Of a stretch of 64,000 nt of DNA, positions 1 to 7,632 are shown one piece after another. The translations under genes and the position numbers were made by a program. The notes beneath the pieces are model-generated. The model was given only the letters and a program-made list of their open reading frames with translations. It did no database searches and had not been told where the DNA came from. The stretch is from Microbispora catharanthi (lineage in GTDB: Bacteria; Actinomycetota; Actinomycetes; Streptosporangiales; Streptosporangiaceae), in NCBI RefSeq assembly GCF_006334915.2, contig NZ_VDMA02000004.1:310001-374000 (forward strand), written 5' to 3'. Numbering within the stretch: position 1 is the stretch's first letter; each line of letters begins with the position of its first letter.

Positions 1-2
1 CT

Positions 3-422
3 GGTCATCGTGTCTCTGGGGAGCCGTTCGACACGCTCAACTTGTGGCTGGGCACGGTCGAGGACAGGTTCGGCATGATCTGGCAGGACCCCGATCGTGA
101 CCGCGATCTCGTCCAGACCGCTCTGCGCTGGTACTGCCCGGCCCTCATCACCCGTGACAGTTTCACCTACCTCACCCTTCGCGACGCCCAGCCACGTGCG
201 ACCGCGGCGGTGCACTACGAGCTCGGGGTATACGGACACGGCCACCACGGCGCCGAGCTCGCTCGCCGGCTCCATGACCAGATCAAGGTCTGGGATCACG
301 CCTGGCGCCACCATCCCGAGCCGGCCTTCAGCCTCTACCCCGCCGACGCCACAGTGCCGAATCCAACTGTCGGCCGGATCTTCCGCAAACGGCACACACA
401 ACTGGTCATGGCCTGGGCCTGA
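3..422 (+). CDS. FxLD-system methyltransferase, C-terminal fragment (cut by window edge)
   Basis: The frame is open from the first complete codon at base 3, so the gene starts left of the window and only about 139 C-terminal residues are seen. The end resembles the C-terminus of the 'methyltransferase, FxLD system' family, with the YGHGHHGAELARRLHDQI helix, an ITRDSFTYLTLR segment and a terminal KRHTQLVMAW strand. Members are protein-isoaspartate-methyltransferase-like enzymes with a family-specific tail, found beside lanthipeptide-type genes and FxLD precursor peptides. That neighbourhood would lie to the left and cannot be checked. The SAM-binding part is outside the window, so activity cannot be judged. 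Whether this gene belongs to the ICE or to its left flank is unknown. Confidence 0.7.
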   Translation, partial: GHRVSGEPFDTLNLWLGTVEDRFGMIWQDPDRDRDLVQTALRWYCPALITRDSFTYLTLRDAQPRATAAVHYELGVYGHGHHGAELARRLHDQIKVWDHAWRHHPEPAFSLYPADATVPNPTVGRIFRKRHTQLVMAWA

Positions 423-1074
423 CCCCTGCAGCCTGCACTATCAGCAGGGGTTGTACGTCAGTGCCGAGACGCCAGGGATGAGGAGCTGCCTATTGCAGCA
501 GGTCCCGTCTCTTGCGTAAGCCAGGGCGGATGCTGCCGCGAGGTGCTTGCCGTTCTGAACCGGCAGCGCTCCGCGCCGTTTCCAGAGGCGATGACCGTTC
601 AGATGACCAATGACAAGCCAGTGGGCAGCCGATTGAGAGCGGCTGACGGCAGGGCAGCGAAACCCCAGGTCAGGGATGTGGAACCCCAGCCACTCGGCGG
701 CCCGACTGACTGACAGACACCACCTATCAGAGGACCGGCGGGGGCCGGCGCGGTAATTCTATTTTTATTATTAGATTCCGGAGGTGCCGCAATATATATT
801 CTTCGATTTCCTGCATTGCCTAGAGGTCAATTAAAGCTCTCCCTCAATCTGGCTGACCTCTTGTCTCCGGCTTGCTGGATTGCTCGACCCCCTCCCCGGA
901 GTGTCAATTCATTGCCAATCGGATTCCCCATCTGGCCAGCCTATCATCAATCAAATAGGGTAAAGAAACGCCGAATGTCGTTGAGTTGGACGCCGTTCTG
1001 GGATTGAATTGAACCGATCAAAGGCAGTAGGGGCGCGAAAGGCGCGCTCCTATAGAAGAGATCGGAGATGGAAG
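423..1074. other. Intergenic stretch with a low-GC patch
   Basis: No credible gene was found between the methyltransferase stop and the next start. Bases about 755-1010 are clearly poorer in GC than the surroundings, with runs such as TTTTTATTATTAG near 762 and AATATATATTC near 791. This could be promoter DNA for the gene at 1075 or a junction between DNA of different origin. No copy of the tRNA-Pro 3' end was recognised here by eye. Confidence 0.5.
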
Positions 1075-1890
1075 ATGTCCAACGGGGTGGCTCCTGGAAA
1101 GTGTGTTCCCGCCAACGTTCCCGGGGAGACGCTTACGCCGGAAGACATGGCAAGGGTGACGCCGGAAGACTGGGCGGAAATCCGGCGGCTGGCGCGCGGC
1201 TATTGCCGAACGGTCGACGCGACGCGATCCCGTAAGCGCATGGATGGAAGCGCCACGATAGTTAAGCAGGGACACGCGCCGTACGGCACCGATGACGTGT
1301 CGGATGACGTCACACAGGATGCCGTTCTTCTCTTCGCTCAGCGGATCCGAGAAATAATCGCTTCCTGCCGTATGGCTCCTGAAGGCACGGTAGAATCCCC
1401 CGCATGGGTCTACGTCCGGCGCGATGGCGGAGAGATGACAATCACGCGGACCACCCTGCAGAGGTGGGCGGTTCGCGATGCCGCCGCGCGGAACGGATAC
1501 CGCATCGATGTTCCTCCGAGCGATGTCGACGCCACGCCCGGCGCTCAGTTCATGCGTGGATTGCCACACGCCGAGAACGTCTCACGGGCGGCCGTAGCTT
1601 TCTGCACTGCGCTGAACAGCGCCGTCATCTTCCGTCAGGCGTTCGGAGACGGTCAGGACTTCCCAACCATCACGGATGTAATGGAGGTAGCGGGTCAGGC
1701 CAATGATCTGGGCCGTGCGGGGGTCCTGAACAAGGTAGCTCAGAAGCGCTACGGGGGCGCGTACGGCTCTCGCCGGAACGTGATCCGGGTGCGGGATGCC
1801 GCACGCGCGGAGTGGCGCGAACTGTCGGAGCGTCTTGACGACGTCAGGAGCGCGATGGTGCACGGCGGAACCAACGGCGTAGAGGACTGA
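1075..1890 (+). CDS. Hypothetical protein with a weak sigma-region-2-like segment
   Basis: A 271-aa protein. The ATG at 1075 is chosen because GGAG lies 8 nt upstream; a TTG at 1009 would add 22 basic residues with no ribosome site. The region around residues 70-95 (DDVSDDVTQDAVLLFAQRI) looks like the acidic helix of sigma-70 region 2, which is the only family hint. The middle part has a TRTTLQRWAVRDAAARNGYRI stretch that could be helix-turn-helix-like. Proteins of this sort occur in actinobacterial integrative elements, but I do not recognise a named family. A strong terminator follows at 1906-1936, so the gene seems to be a single transcription unit. Regulatory function is inference only. 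Confidence 0.6.
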   Translation: MSNGVAPGKCVPANVPGETLTPEDMARVTPEDWAEIRRLARGYCRTVDATRSRKRMDGSATIVKQGHAPYGTDDVSDDVTQDAVLLFAQRIREIIASCRMAPEGTVESPAWVYVRRDGGEMTITRTTLQRWAVRDAAARNGYRIDVPPSDVDATPGAQFMRGLPHAENVSRAAVAFCTALNSAVIFRQAFGDGQDFPTITDVMEVAGQANDLGRAGVLNKVAQKRYGGAYGSRRNVIRVRDAARAEWRELSERLDDVRSAMVHGGTNGVED

Positions 1891-1905
1891 CACAACCCGT
1901 TGAGA

Positions 1906-1936
1906 GGGCCTCAGAGAGCGTTCTGAGGCCCTTTTT
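1906..1936 (+). terminator. Rho-independent terminator
   Basis: GGGCCTCAGA (1906-1915) pairs perfectly with TCTGAGGCCC (1922-1931) across a 6-nt loop and is followed by TTTTT. It lies just after the stop of the 1075-1890 gene. Confidence 0.88.
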
Positions 1937-1989
1937 CATGCCCTCAGGATGCGCCGAGCCCGTTTCAGAGCCACAAAGTATCCGGGCAA

Positions 1990-2430
1990 GTGTGGACGCT
2001 TGGGCTGTTGTACGTCCCGTATTCAAGTGAGAGCGAGATCCGCCGGTGCGCGCCTGCCGCCCTCGGAGTGATTTTCGCTCTTATGGTGCTGTTCTACGGC
2101 TTGGTTGCTGCGCCGTAGGACGGCAACAGGCCGGAGTTCCTGACCGTTCGCAGAGCGCGCGGTGACGTTGGTAAAACGTCGCCGGGCGCGGACGGTTGGG
2201 CCGTTCCGGTCACCGTATTTAGGTGAGAGCGAAATCCGCCGGTGCGCGTTTGACGCGTTCGGCGCGATGTTCGTTCTCACCTGTTGTTCTGTGGCTCGCG
2301 TAGCCGTGTCACAGGACGGCAAGGGGGCCGGAACGGTCGGGCTGTCGGTGCGGCGTGCGCGGCAATGCTGCGGAAATGTTGCCGCGTGCGGACGGTCGGG
2401 CCGTTCCGGCCACCGTATTTAAGTGAGAGT
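1990..2430 (+). repeat. Three degenerate tandem ~200-bp repeat units
   Basis: The heptamer CCGTATT recurs at 2017, 2213 and 2413, a period of 196-200 bp. It is followed by a variant of TTAAGTGAGAG and, in units 1 and 2, by AATCCGCCGGTGCGCG-like sequence. Units 2 and 3 also share CGGACGGTYGGGCCGTTCCGG upstream of the heptamer, and a GGACGGCAA-type block lies about 110 bp downstream in units 1 and 2. In unit 2 GTGAGAGCGAA (2223-2233) faces TTCGTTCTCAC (2271-2281), a near-perfect inverted repeat; unit 1 has a weaker version. A fourth copy is at 6788-6825. No ORF in this stretch is convincing. A regulatory role is inferred because copies 3 and 4 each lie upstream of a gene with a good ribosome site. 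Confidence 0.75.
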
Positions 2431-2556
2431 AATTCGCGCCGCGAGAGCGCCGGACACACCGGACTGCGCCATACGTTAACCGCCGTCCTGATTCCCGCAT
2501 CCGCCGGACCGTACGGAAGGCCGCCGGACAGGCGCCGCGAAAAGGGAGGCAATCGT

Positions 2557-2955
2557 ATGGAGGTGAATTCTGCCGTCCGGGCTGGCTGGTCCGTGGGAGA
2601 CCTGACGGTCTGCGGCGGGGGCCGCGTGATGCGGGTGGCCGCGTTGGGTGAGGTCCGCCCGGACACCGCGACTCTGGTTTCCGCCGCCGATCCCGGTGGC
2701 GTGCGTGAGTACGTGGTGACGGTGGCGCTCACGCCGATGCCCACGGCGGCCGAGGTGATCACCTGTTACGGCTGTCTGGCCAAGACCCATCTGTGGATCG
2801 ACGCCACGCACACCAACCGGACTTCCGGGGCATGCGTGCGGTTGATCCGCTGCTCACGCTGCTTCGTCGATGCCCTGGATTTCCGGGACTGCGAGATCCA
2901 TGCGGTCAGCGCGACTGTGCGACCGCATCATCTGAGCCGCCGTCGCCCGTGCTGA
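2557..2955 (+). CDS. Small hypothetical protein with paired CxxC motifs
   Basis: A 132-aa protein whose ATG at 2557 follows AAAGGGAGG at good spacing. Near residue 70 it has CYGC, followed about 25 residues later by CVRLIRCSRC; together these look like a zinc-ribbon-type knuckle pair, suggesting a metal-stabilised fold. No known family is recognised. It lies 130-140 bp after the third unit of the ~200-bp repeat, which may be its promoter region. The next gene begins 39 bp downstream on the same strand, so the two are probably cotranscribed. Nucleic-acid binding would be a guess from the zinc-ribbon look only. Confidence 0.65.
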   Translation: MEVNSAVRAGWSVGDLTVCGGGRVMRVAALGEVRPDTATLVSAADPGGVREYVVTVALTPMPTAAEVITCYGCLAKTHLWIDATHTNRTSGACVRLIRCSRCFVDALDFRDCEIHAVSATVRPHHLSRRRPC

Positions 2956-2994
2956 CGGCCGCCATTCCACCTTTTTGAACCTTTTGGAGTCGCC

Positions 2995-3429
2995 ATGGCG
3001 ATGACGCATGCCCTGCCCCTGCCACCCGGGTGGATCATCAGCTCCCGGCTGGTGCCCGCGTGGCAGATCGACGCCGATCACCTGTTGGAGGTGGAGGCCG
3101 CCGGGCGGACCGATGAGGGCCGGATCCGCTGGCGCTATCGGCTGTCTCGGCGCCGCCGCACGATCTTCGCCGCGTCCGACATCTGCTCGGGTGTCGGCGC
3201 GGTTCTGACGCCCGGTGAGCTGATCAGCGCGGCCCGGACGGTTTTGCACTACCTGACACTGCGACCGGGCGAGGTCGGCGCCGATTATTTCGACTCTTAC
3301 ACCAGGGCTCAGCTGGGGTGGCGCGACCGGTACGCCGAAGAGCTGTCGATCTATGCGATGGATGAGTGGTGCGGCTACTGCGGGGGCGACCACGCCTCGC
3401 CCGGCTGCCCGTCCCGCTGCGGGGGATGA
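2995..3429 (+). CDS. Hypothetical protein with Cys-rich C-terminus
   Basis: A 144-aa protein starting at ATG 2995 after TTTTGGAG (an ATG at 3001 is also possible). The body is soluble and contains the tract WRYRLSRRRRTIF. The last 20 residues carry CGYC, then two further cysteines about ten residues on, a likely metal-binding knuckle. Its stop overlaps the start of the next gene by 4 bp (ATGA), so translation of the two is coupled. Several small genes of this element end in Cys-rich knots, but no family name can be given. Confidence 0.65.
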   Translation: MAMTHALPLPPGWIISSRLVPAWQIDADHLLEVEAAGRTDEGRIRWRYRLSRRRRTIFAASDICSGVGAVLTPGELISAARTVLHYLTLRPGEVGADYFDSYTRAQLGWRDRYAEELSIYAMDEWCGYCGGDHASPGCPSRCGG

Positions 3430-3731
3430 GCGTGGCGCGTTGGTACGGGCTCTGGCACGGCGGCAACGGGTACGGCCCGCCCGAGCCCGATGATCTGGAG
3501 GAGTTCGCCAGCCTGGCCGAGGCCCGCGCGAAGCTAGCTGATCGGCACCGGTACGGCTACTGGCAGCGCTCGCACTTCGCCTTCACCCGTCGCGAGGCCG
3601 CCAACGTGCTCACCCCGTGCGTCGGGGACGACTGCGAAATCACGCTGTACGGCTCCGCCGACGGGCTCGACTACCCCGATCGGCGGATCTTCCTTGGACC
3701 GCGCGGCGGTGTCCGCATCGAACGCTGCTGA
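3426..3731 (+). CDS. Hypothetical protein
   Basis: A 101-aa protein whose ATG at 3426 overlaps the preceding stop as ATGA; starting further upstream would only add shadow sequence. The sequence is rich in aromatic residues (ARWYGLWHGGNGYG near the N-terminus, YWQRSHFAFTRREA in the middle) and has no membrane segment. No family is recognised. It is the last gene of the small 2557-3731 cluster; the DUF4192 gene follows after 71 bp with its own ribosome site. Confidence 0.6.
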   Translation: MSVARWYGLWHGGNGYGPPEPDDLEEFASLAEARAKLADRHRYGYWQRSHFAFTRREAANVLTPCVGDDCEITLYGSADGLDYPDRRIFLGPRGGVRIERC

Positions 3732-3802
3732 CTCCGCCCTTCTTCATTCCATCGCCCTCGGCTGACCGCGCCGGGGGTTTCTTCATGTTCAGGAGAACAC
3801 CT

Positions 3803-4886
3803 ATGACCTCTCGTCTGGATCACACCGTTCGGCTGACCCGTCCGGCGGACTTCATCGCGATCGTGCCCTACATGCTGGGATTCCACCCGGAGCGCAGCAT
3901 CGTCGCGATGGCGTTCGAACCCGCCGCTGACCCTCAGGCCACGGCGCGGGGGTTGCGGTTCAGCATGCGTGTCGACCTGCCGGACCGCTCGGAGGACACA
4001 CCGGACCTGGCCCAGCACTTCGCCGACCTGCTCACCCGCAACGACGCTGAGCGGGCGATGCTGATCGGGTACGGGCCCGGCTGGCACGTCACACCCGTCA
4101 TCGACGCGGTACGCGGCGCCCTGTCCGAGGCAGGCATCGACACCATCGACGCGCTACGGGTCGAGGGCGGCCGCTACTGGTCGTACACGTGCCCCGATCC
4201 CGACTGCTGCTCACCCAACGGTGTCCCGTACGACGCCGGGAGCAACCCGGCCGCCGCGGCGGCGGTGTTCGCCGGGTACGTCGCCCGGCCCGACCGCGCG
4301 GCACTCGAAGCCATGCTCGCCCCGGCCGGCGGGCAGGACCGGGAACAGGTGCGCGCCGCCACACGGGAGGCCTGTGCTCAGGCGGCGCAGTCTGCTCACT
4401 GATGAAGAAGATCGCGACTGGTATCACGAGGGCCTCACTCAGGTCGCCGCCGCGCTGGACCGCACCCAGGCCGGGCAGGACCTGTCCGCCGACGAGGTCG
4501 CCTGGCTCGGCGTGCGGCTCAGTGCGATCTTCGTCCGGGACGCGGCGATGACCTTGATCGGCCGATACGACGACGACACGCACATCAGGCTGTGGACCCA
4601 ACTCACCCGCCGGGTGGAACCGGATTTCGCCGCCCCTCCCGCCGCGCTGCTGGCGTTCCTCGCACTGCGGACCGGAGACGGGCCCTTGGCGCGCGTCGCC
4701 GTGGAACGGGCGCTGTCGGTCGATCCCCGCTACAGCCTGGCGGGCCTGATCCGCACTGCCCTGGACTGCGGTCTGCCGCCGGAGGCAGCCGCCGGGATGG
4801 ACTGTGCGGGCATGGCCGACGAGATCGCGGATAAGGCCGCGCAGTGCCCGGACCTTGCGCGACCGGTGCTACCGGTGGGGTGGTGA
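3803..4886 (+). pseudogene. DUF4192 protein interrupted by a frameshift
   Basis: The N-terminal part starts at ATG 3803 after AGGAG and shows the DUF4192 signature: LTRPADFIAIVPYMLGFHPE, followed by the S-I-V-A-M strand. That frame stops at 4400-4402 after 199 codons. The typical C-terminal half (RLWTQLTRR, PAALLAFLALRTGDGPLARV, YSLAGLIRTALDCGLPP) continues in the +1 frame and ends at 4886. The two halves together have the usual family length (~360 aa), so one base has probably been gained or two lost near 4380-4400. The switch site CACTGATG would also allow a +1 slip on UGA, so programmed shifting or a sequencing error are alternatives. The stop overlaps the GTG of the next gene, as expected for an operon. 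Confidence 0.75.
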
Positions 4887-6391
4887 ACGGGATGGGCCAG
4901 GCCTCCACCCGATCAGTGGCGCTGGTCGGCCTGCATCCACAGCTTGTGGACATCGAAGCCGCCGCTGTGCCCGGCGACGCGGAGTTGTATCTGGTCGGCT
5001 TGCCGGAGACGTCGGTCTGGCCTGCCCGTGCGCGGATCCGGGCCGCGATCCTCAACAGCGGAACAGCCTGGCCGGACGCCAGGATCACGGTGAGCGTGTC
5101 ACCGGTGATCCCGCCGGTCTACGACGCGGCGGCCGATCTCGCGCTGGCTGTAGCGGTGCTGGCCGCCACTGGTGTCATCCCGCCCGAGCGGATCGCCGGG
5201 CGGGTGTTCCTCGGCGAGTTGGCGCTGGACGGCGGGATCCGCCCGGTCAGAGGCGTCCTGCCGATGGTGCGAGCCGCTGTCCGGGCCGGACTCAGCAGAG
5301 TCGTCGTCCCCGCCGAATGCGCGCGGGAGGCTGCGCAGGTGCCCGGCGCCGTGGTGATGCCCGTAACCCGGCTGGCCGACGTCGTCGACCAGCTCCGCCA
5401 CGGGACCCTCCGCGATCACCATGATCAGGAGCCGGAGTCTGAGTTTGCGCTGTCATCGTCATTCGCCGTCGACCTGGCCGACGTGCCCGGCAACCAGGCG
5501 GCCCGCCACGCGCTGGAGGTCTGCGCGGCGGGCGGGCACCACCTGTTCCTGTCCGGCGAAGGCCCGGCCACGATGCTCGCCGAACGCCTACCGGGCATCC
5601 TGCCGCCGCTGACCGACGAGGCCGCCCGCCAGGTCGCCGACATCTACTCGCTGGCCGGACGCCTTGACGGGGCGCCGGGGTCCACGCCTCCGCTGTCCGC
5701 GCCGCACCATACGGCGACCGCTGCAGCGATCTTCGGCAGCGTGGCGGGCAACCGTCCCGGTGCGGTCTCGCTCGCCCACCGTGGCGTGCTACATCTGGCC
5801 GACGCGCCGGAGTTCACCCGCCCGGTCCTGGACGGCCTGTGCCGGCCACTGGACAGCGGACAGGTCCACCTCACAGAGCGAGGCCGCAGCGTCCGCTACC
5901 CGGCGCGGTTCACCCTGGTTCTCGACGCCCGCCCCTGCCCATGCCTCGAACAGCGGGAGTGCGCCTGCACACCGGAGGCCCAGCGCCGCTACCGGGCACG
6001 CCTCGCGCTGCTCCTGTCACGCGTCGCCGTACGCGCGCCTGTCGAGTGGGGGGATTGCGGGGCACGGGCGGGTGAGTCGAGCGCGGCGGTGGCCGCGCGG
6101 GTGCTCGCAGCGAGAGTGCGGGCGGCTCACCGGCTGGCCGACACACCATGGCGGACCAACGCCGAGGTACCCGCGCCAGACCTGCGCACGCGCTTTCCCG
6201 TCGCGCCGGAGGCCGCCGAGCTGCTCCGATCGGCGGTCAACACCGGGCTCGTGACGGCTGACGGGCTTGCCCGGCTGTTGCGCGTGGCCTGGACGCTGGC
6301 AGACCTGCGCGGCGCCGACCGCCCACAGCTCGACGATGCGGCGGGCGCCCTTGAGCTGTGGAAGGGGGCAGACGGCGATGGAGCCCGGTGA
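4883..6391 (+). CDS. ComM/YifB (Mg-chelatase-like) homologue with degenerate ATPase site
   Basis: About 502 aa. The GTG at 4883 overlaps the upstream TGA (GTGA); an ATG at 4892 is the alternative. Residues ~5-170 are a good YifB/ComM N-terminal domain (Lon-protease-like fold; RSVALVGLHPQLVDIEAA, FLGELALDGGIRPVRGVLP). The AAA+ region is recognisable (DLADVPGNQAARHALEV, AAGGHHLFLSG, MLAERLPGILPPL, HRGVLHLADAPEF) and keeps the CPC...CAC cysteines. The Walker A lysine is absent (GEGPATM where GxxGxGKT is expected) and Walker B has LHLAD instead of LFLDE. It is therefore probably unable to hydrolyse ATP. Chromosomal ComM is a branch-migration helicase; an element-borne inactive paralogue could be structural or regulatory (inference). 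Confidence 0.82.
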   Translation: MNGMGQASTRSVALVGLHPQLVDIEAAAVPGDAELYLVGLPETSVWPARARIRAAILNSGTAWPDARITVSVSPVIPPVYDAAADLALAVAVLAATGVIPPERIAGRVFLGELALDGGIRPVRGVLPMVRAAVRAGLSRVVVPAECAREAAQVPGAVVMPVTRLADVVDQLRHGTLRDHHDQEPESEFALSSSFAVDLADVPGNQAARHALEVCAAGGHHLFLSGEGPATMLAERLPGILPPLTDEAARQVADIYSLAGRLDGAPGSTPPLSAPHHTATAAAIFGSVAGNRPGAVSLAHRGVLHLADAPEFTRPVLDGLCRPLDSGQVHLTERGRSVRYPARFTLVLDARPCPCLEQRECACTPEAQRRYRARLALLLSRVAVRAPVEWGDCGARAGESSAAVAARVLAARVRAAHRLADTPWRTNAEVPAPDLRTRFPVAPEAAELLRSAVNTGLVTADGLARLLRVAWTLADLRGADRPQLDDAAGALELWKGADGDGAR

Positions 6392-6689
6392 CCGCGTCCT
6401 GGTCCGCCCCTTCTTCCACATCCCGGTACGGCCATGGTGGACGGAGTCCTACCAATCGCCCTTCTACTACCCGGCTACGGTGACCAAGGTCAACGAGCAG
6501 CGCGGACGCGCCCACGTGGAACTGGATGAGTCGCTTTATCCCACAACGTGGCAGGACCGAACCCAGCTCTTCCACATCAGCGACATCCACAGATACGGCT
6601 GCCGCTGCCAGGAGTGCGCCAAGCCCGGCCGGGACATCTACCGATTCCGCGCCGACCAAGAACGCATGCGCAACGAAGAGCAGCCATAA
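6378..6689 (+). CDS. Hypothetical protein
   Basis: A 103-aa protein starting at ATG 6378, which overlaps the end of the ComM-like gene by 14 bp; GAAGGGGG about 12 nt upstream may serve as ribosome site. It begins MEPGDRVLVRPFF, like a small beta-barrel (SH3/Tudor-like) opening, and has CRCQEC near residue 80 as a possible metal knuckle. No named family is recognised. The overlap suggests it is translated together with the ComM-like protein. The 248 bp after it contain the fourth copy of the regulatory repeat. Confidence 0.6.
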   Translation: MEPGDRVLVRPFFHIPVRPWWTESYQSPFYYPATVTKVNEQRGRAHVELDESLYPTTWQDRTQLFHISDIHRYGCRCQECAKPGRDIYRFRADQERMRNEEQP

Positions 6690-6787
6690 AGCCGCTTGCC
6701 GATCGGCGGGCACTGTCCCGATTCGGGAAATCCGCTAAACCTCTTACGCCTGCACCGAATCAGGTTGCAGCGCGTCAGGGCCTTGGG

Positions 6788-6825
6788 GGCGGACGTTCGG
6801 GCCGCAACGGCCCCCGTATTTATAT
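6788..6825 (+). repeat. Dispersed fourth copy of the ~200-bp repeat core
   Basis: GCGGACGTTCGGGCCG (6789-6804) and CCGTATTTATATG (6814-6826) match the CGGACGG...CCGTATTTAAGTG core of the units at 2213 and 2413. It lies about 115-150 bp before the GTG at 6938, similar to the distance between unit 3 and the gene at 2557. A shared promoter/operator is the simplest reading. Confidence 0.55.
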
Positions 6826-6937
6826 GCCAGCAATGAGCGTCTATTCGGTCGAAGTGATGACGCTCGATTGGCTCAGTCTGCGCTCTGGGCGGGCCTGCTT
6901 TGAGCCCGTCAATCAATAATGCGAAAGGAGTCTCTGA

Positions 6938-7498
6938 GTGAACGAATGGGAGATCGAGGAACTGGTGATAGAGGTCGCCGAGCATCTGGACGGCTTCAGC
7001 CCTCTGGTGCGGCCCGGTCATCCGGCCTACCTGACGGGACCGGCCGGCGCCCGGCTCGTCGTGCATCCGATCTGGAATCAGCGGAGGCGGATTAGGGTGC
7101 TCGGTGTCTACCCCGGCGGCAGCAGAGGAACGCTTCCTGGCCTGCGGCGGCATGAGATTACGGTGACGGCGGCGCGAGGGGCGAAGTTCGTCGCGAAGAG
7201 GATCGAGCGCCGCCTACTGCCCGACTACCGGCGAGATCTGCTGGCCTGCCGCGAGCGGCTGGCAAAGAGGGCGGCTGAGAACGGCACGCGGGCCGAGATC
7301 GTCGAAACCCTGGTAGAGCTGCTACCGGAAGCCTCACTCACCGAGAACGAGCGAGAGACCGTCGTCCGGTGGCGCCTGGACGGCGCTTCCGGCTCGTTCA
7401 CCGTGTACGGCGACACCACGAGCGCAATTGAGATTCGCGCGGCCGATCGTGAATTGACCGAACGCATCGCCTACGCCGTACAGCATCGCTCCACGTGA
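6938..7498 (+). CDS. Hypothetical protein
   Basis: A 186-aa protein starting at GTG 6938 after AAAGGAG. It is soluble and rich in charged residues. The C-terminal third (about residues 125-180) has a strand-rich WRLDGASGSFTVYGDTTSAIEIRAADRELTERI stretch, cited here in part only by its ends W and I. No catalytic motif or named family is recognised. It is preceded by the dispersed repeat core at 6788 and followed by a terminator at 7581, so it may be a monocistronic unit under repeat-linked control (inference). Confidence 0.6.
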   Translation: MNEWEIEELVIEVAEHLDGFSPLVRPGHPAYLTGPAGARLVVHPIWNQRRRIRVLGVYPGGSRGTLPGLRRHEITVTAARGAKFVAKRIERRLLPDYRRDLLACRERLAKRAAENGTRAEIVETLVELLPEASLTENERETVVRWRLDGASGSFTVYGDTTSAIEIRAADRELTERIAYAVQHRST

Positions 7499-7580
7499 CC
7501 TCGCCCGAGCTTCGGCGCTCGCGCTGGAGAGGCGGGCGAATCCGGAAAGTCGACCTACCGAAAGTATCGACAGTATTGAG

Positions 7581-7606
7581 GGCACCGGCTACGGCCGGTG
7601 CCTTTT
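7581..7606 (+). terminator. Rho-independent terminator
   Basis: GGCACCGGC (7581-7589) pairs perfectly with GCCGGTGCC (7594-7602) around a TACG tetraloop and is followed by TTTTC. It lies between the 6938 gene and the DUF932 gene, only 27 bp before the latter's start, so it could also act as an attenuator. Confidence 0.75.
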
Positions 7607-7632
7607 CATTTCCATCGAAGGGGAGAAAAAAC

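Noticed and set aside
1-1000. Left attachment site matching the tRNA-Pro 3' end
   Set aside because: No matching stretch was recognised by eye in either strand of this region.
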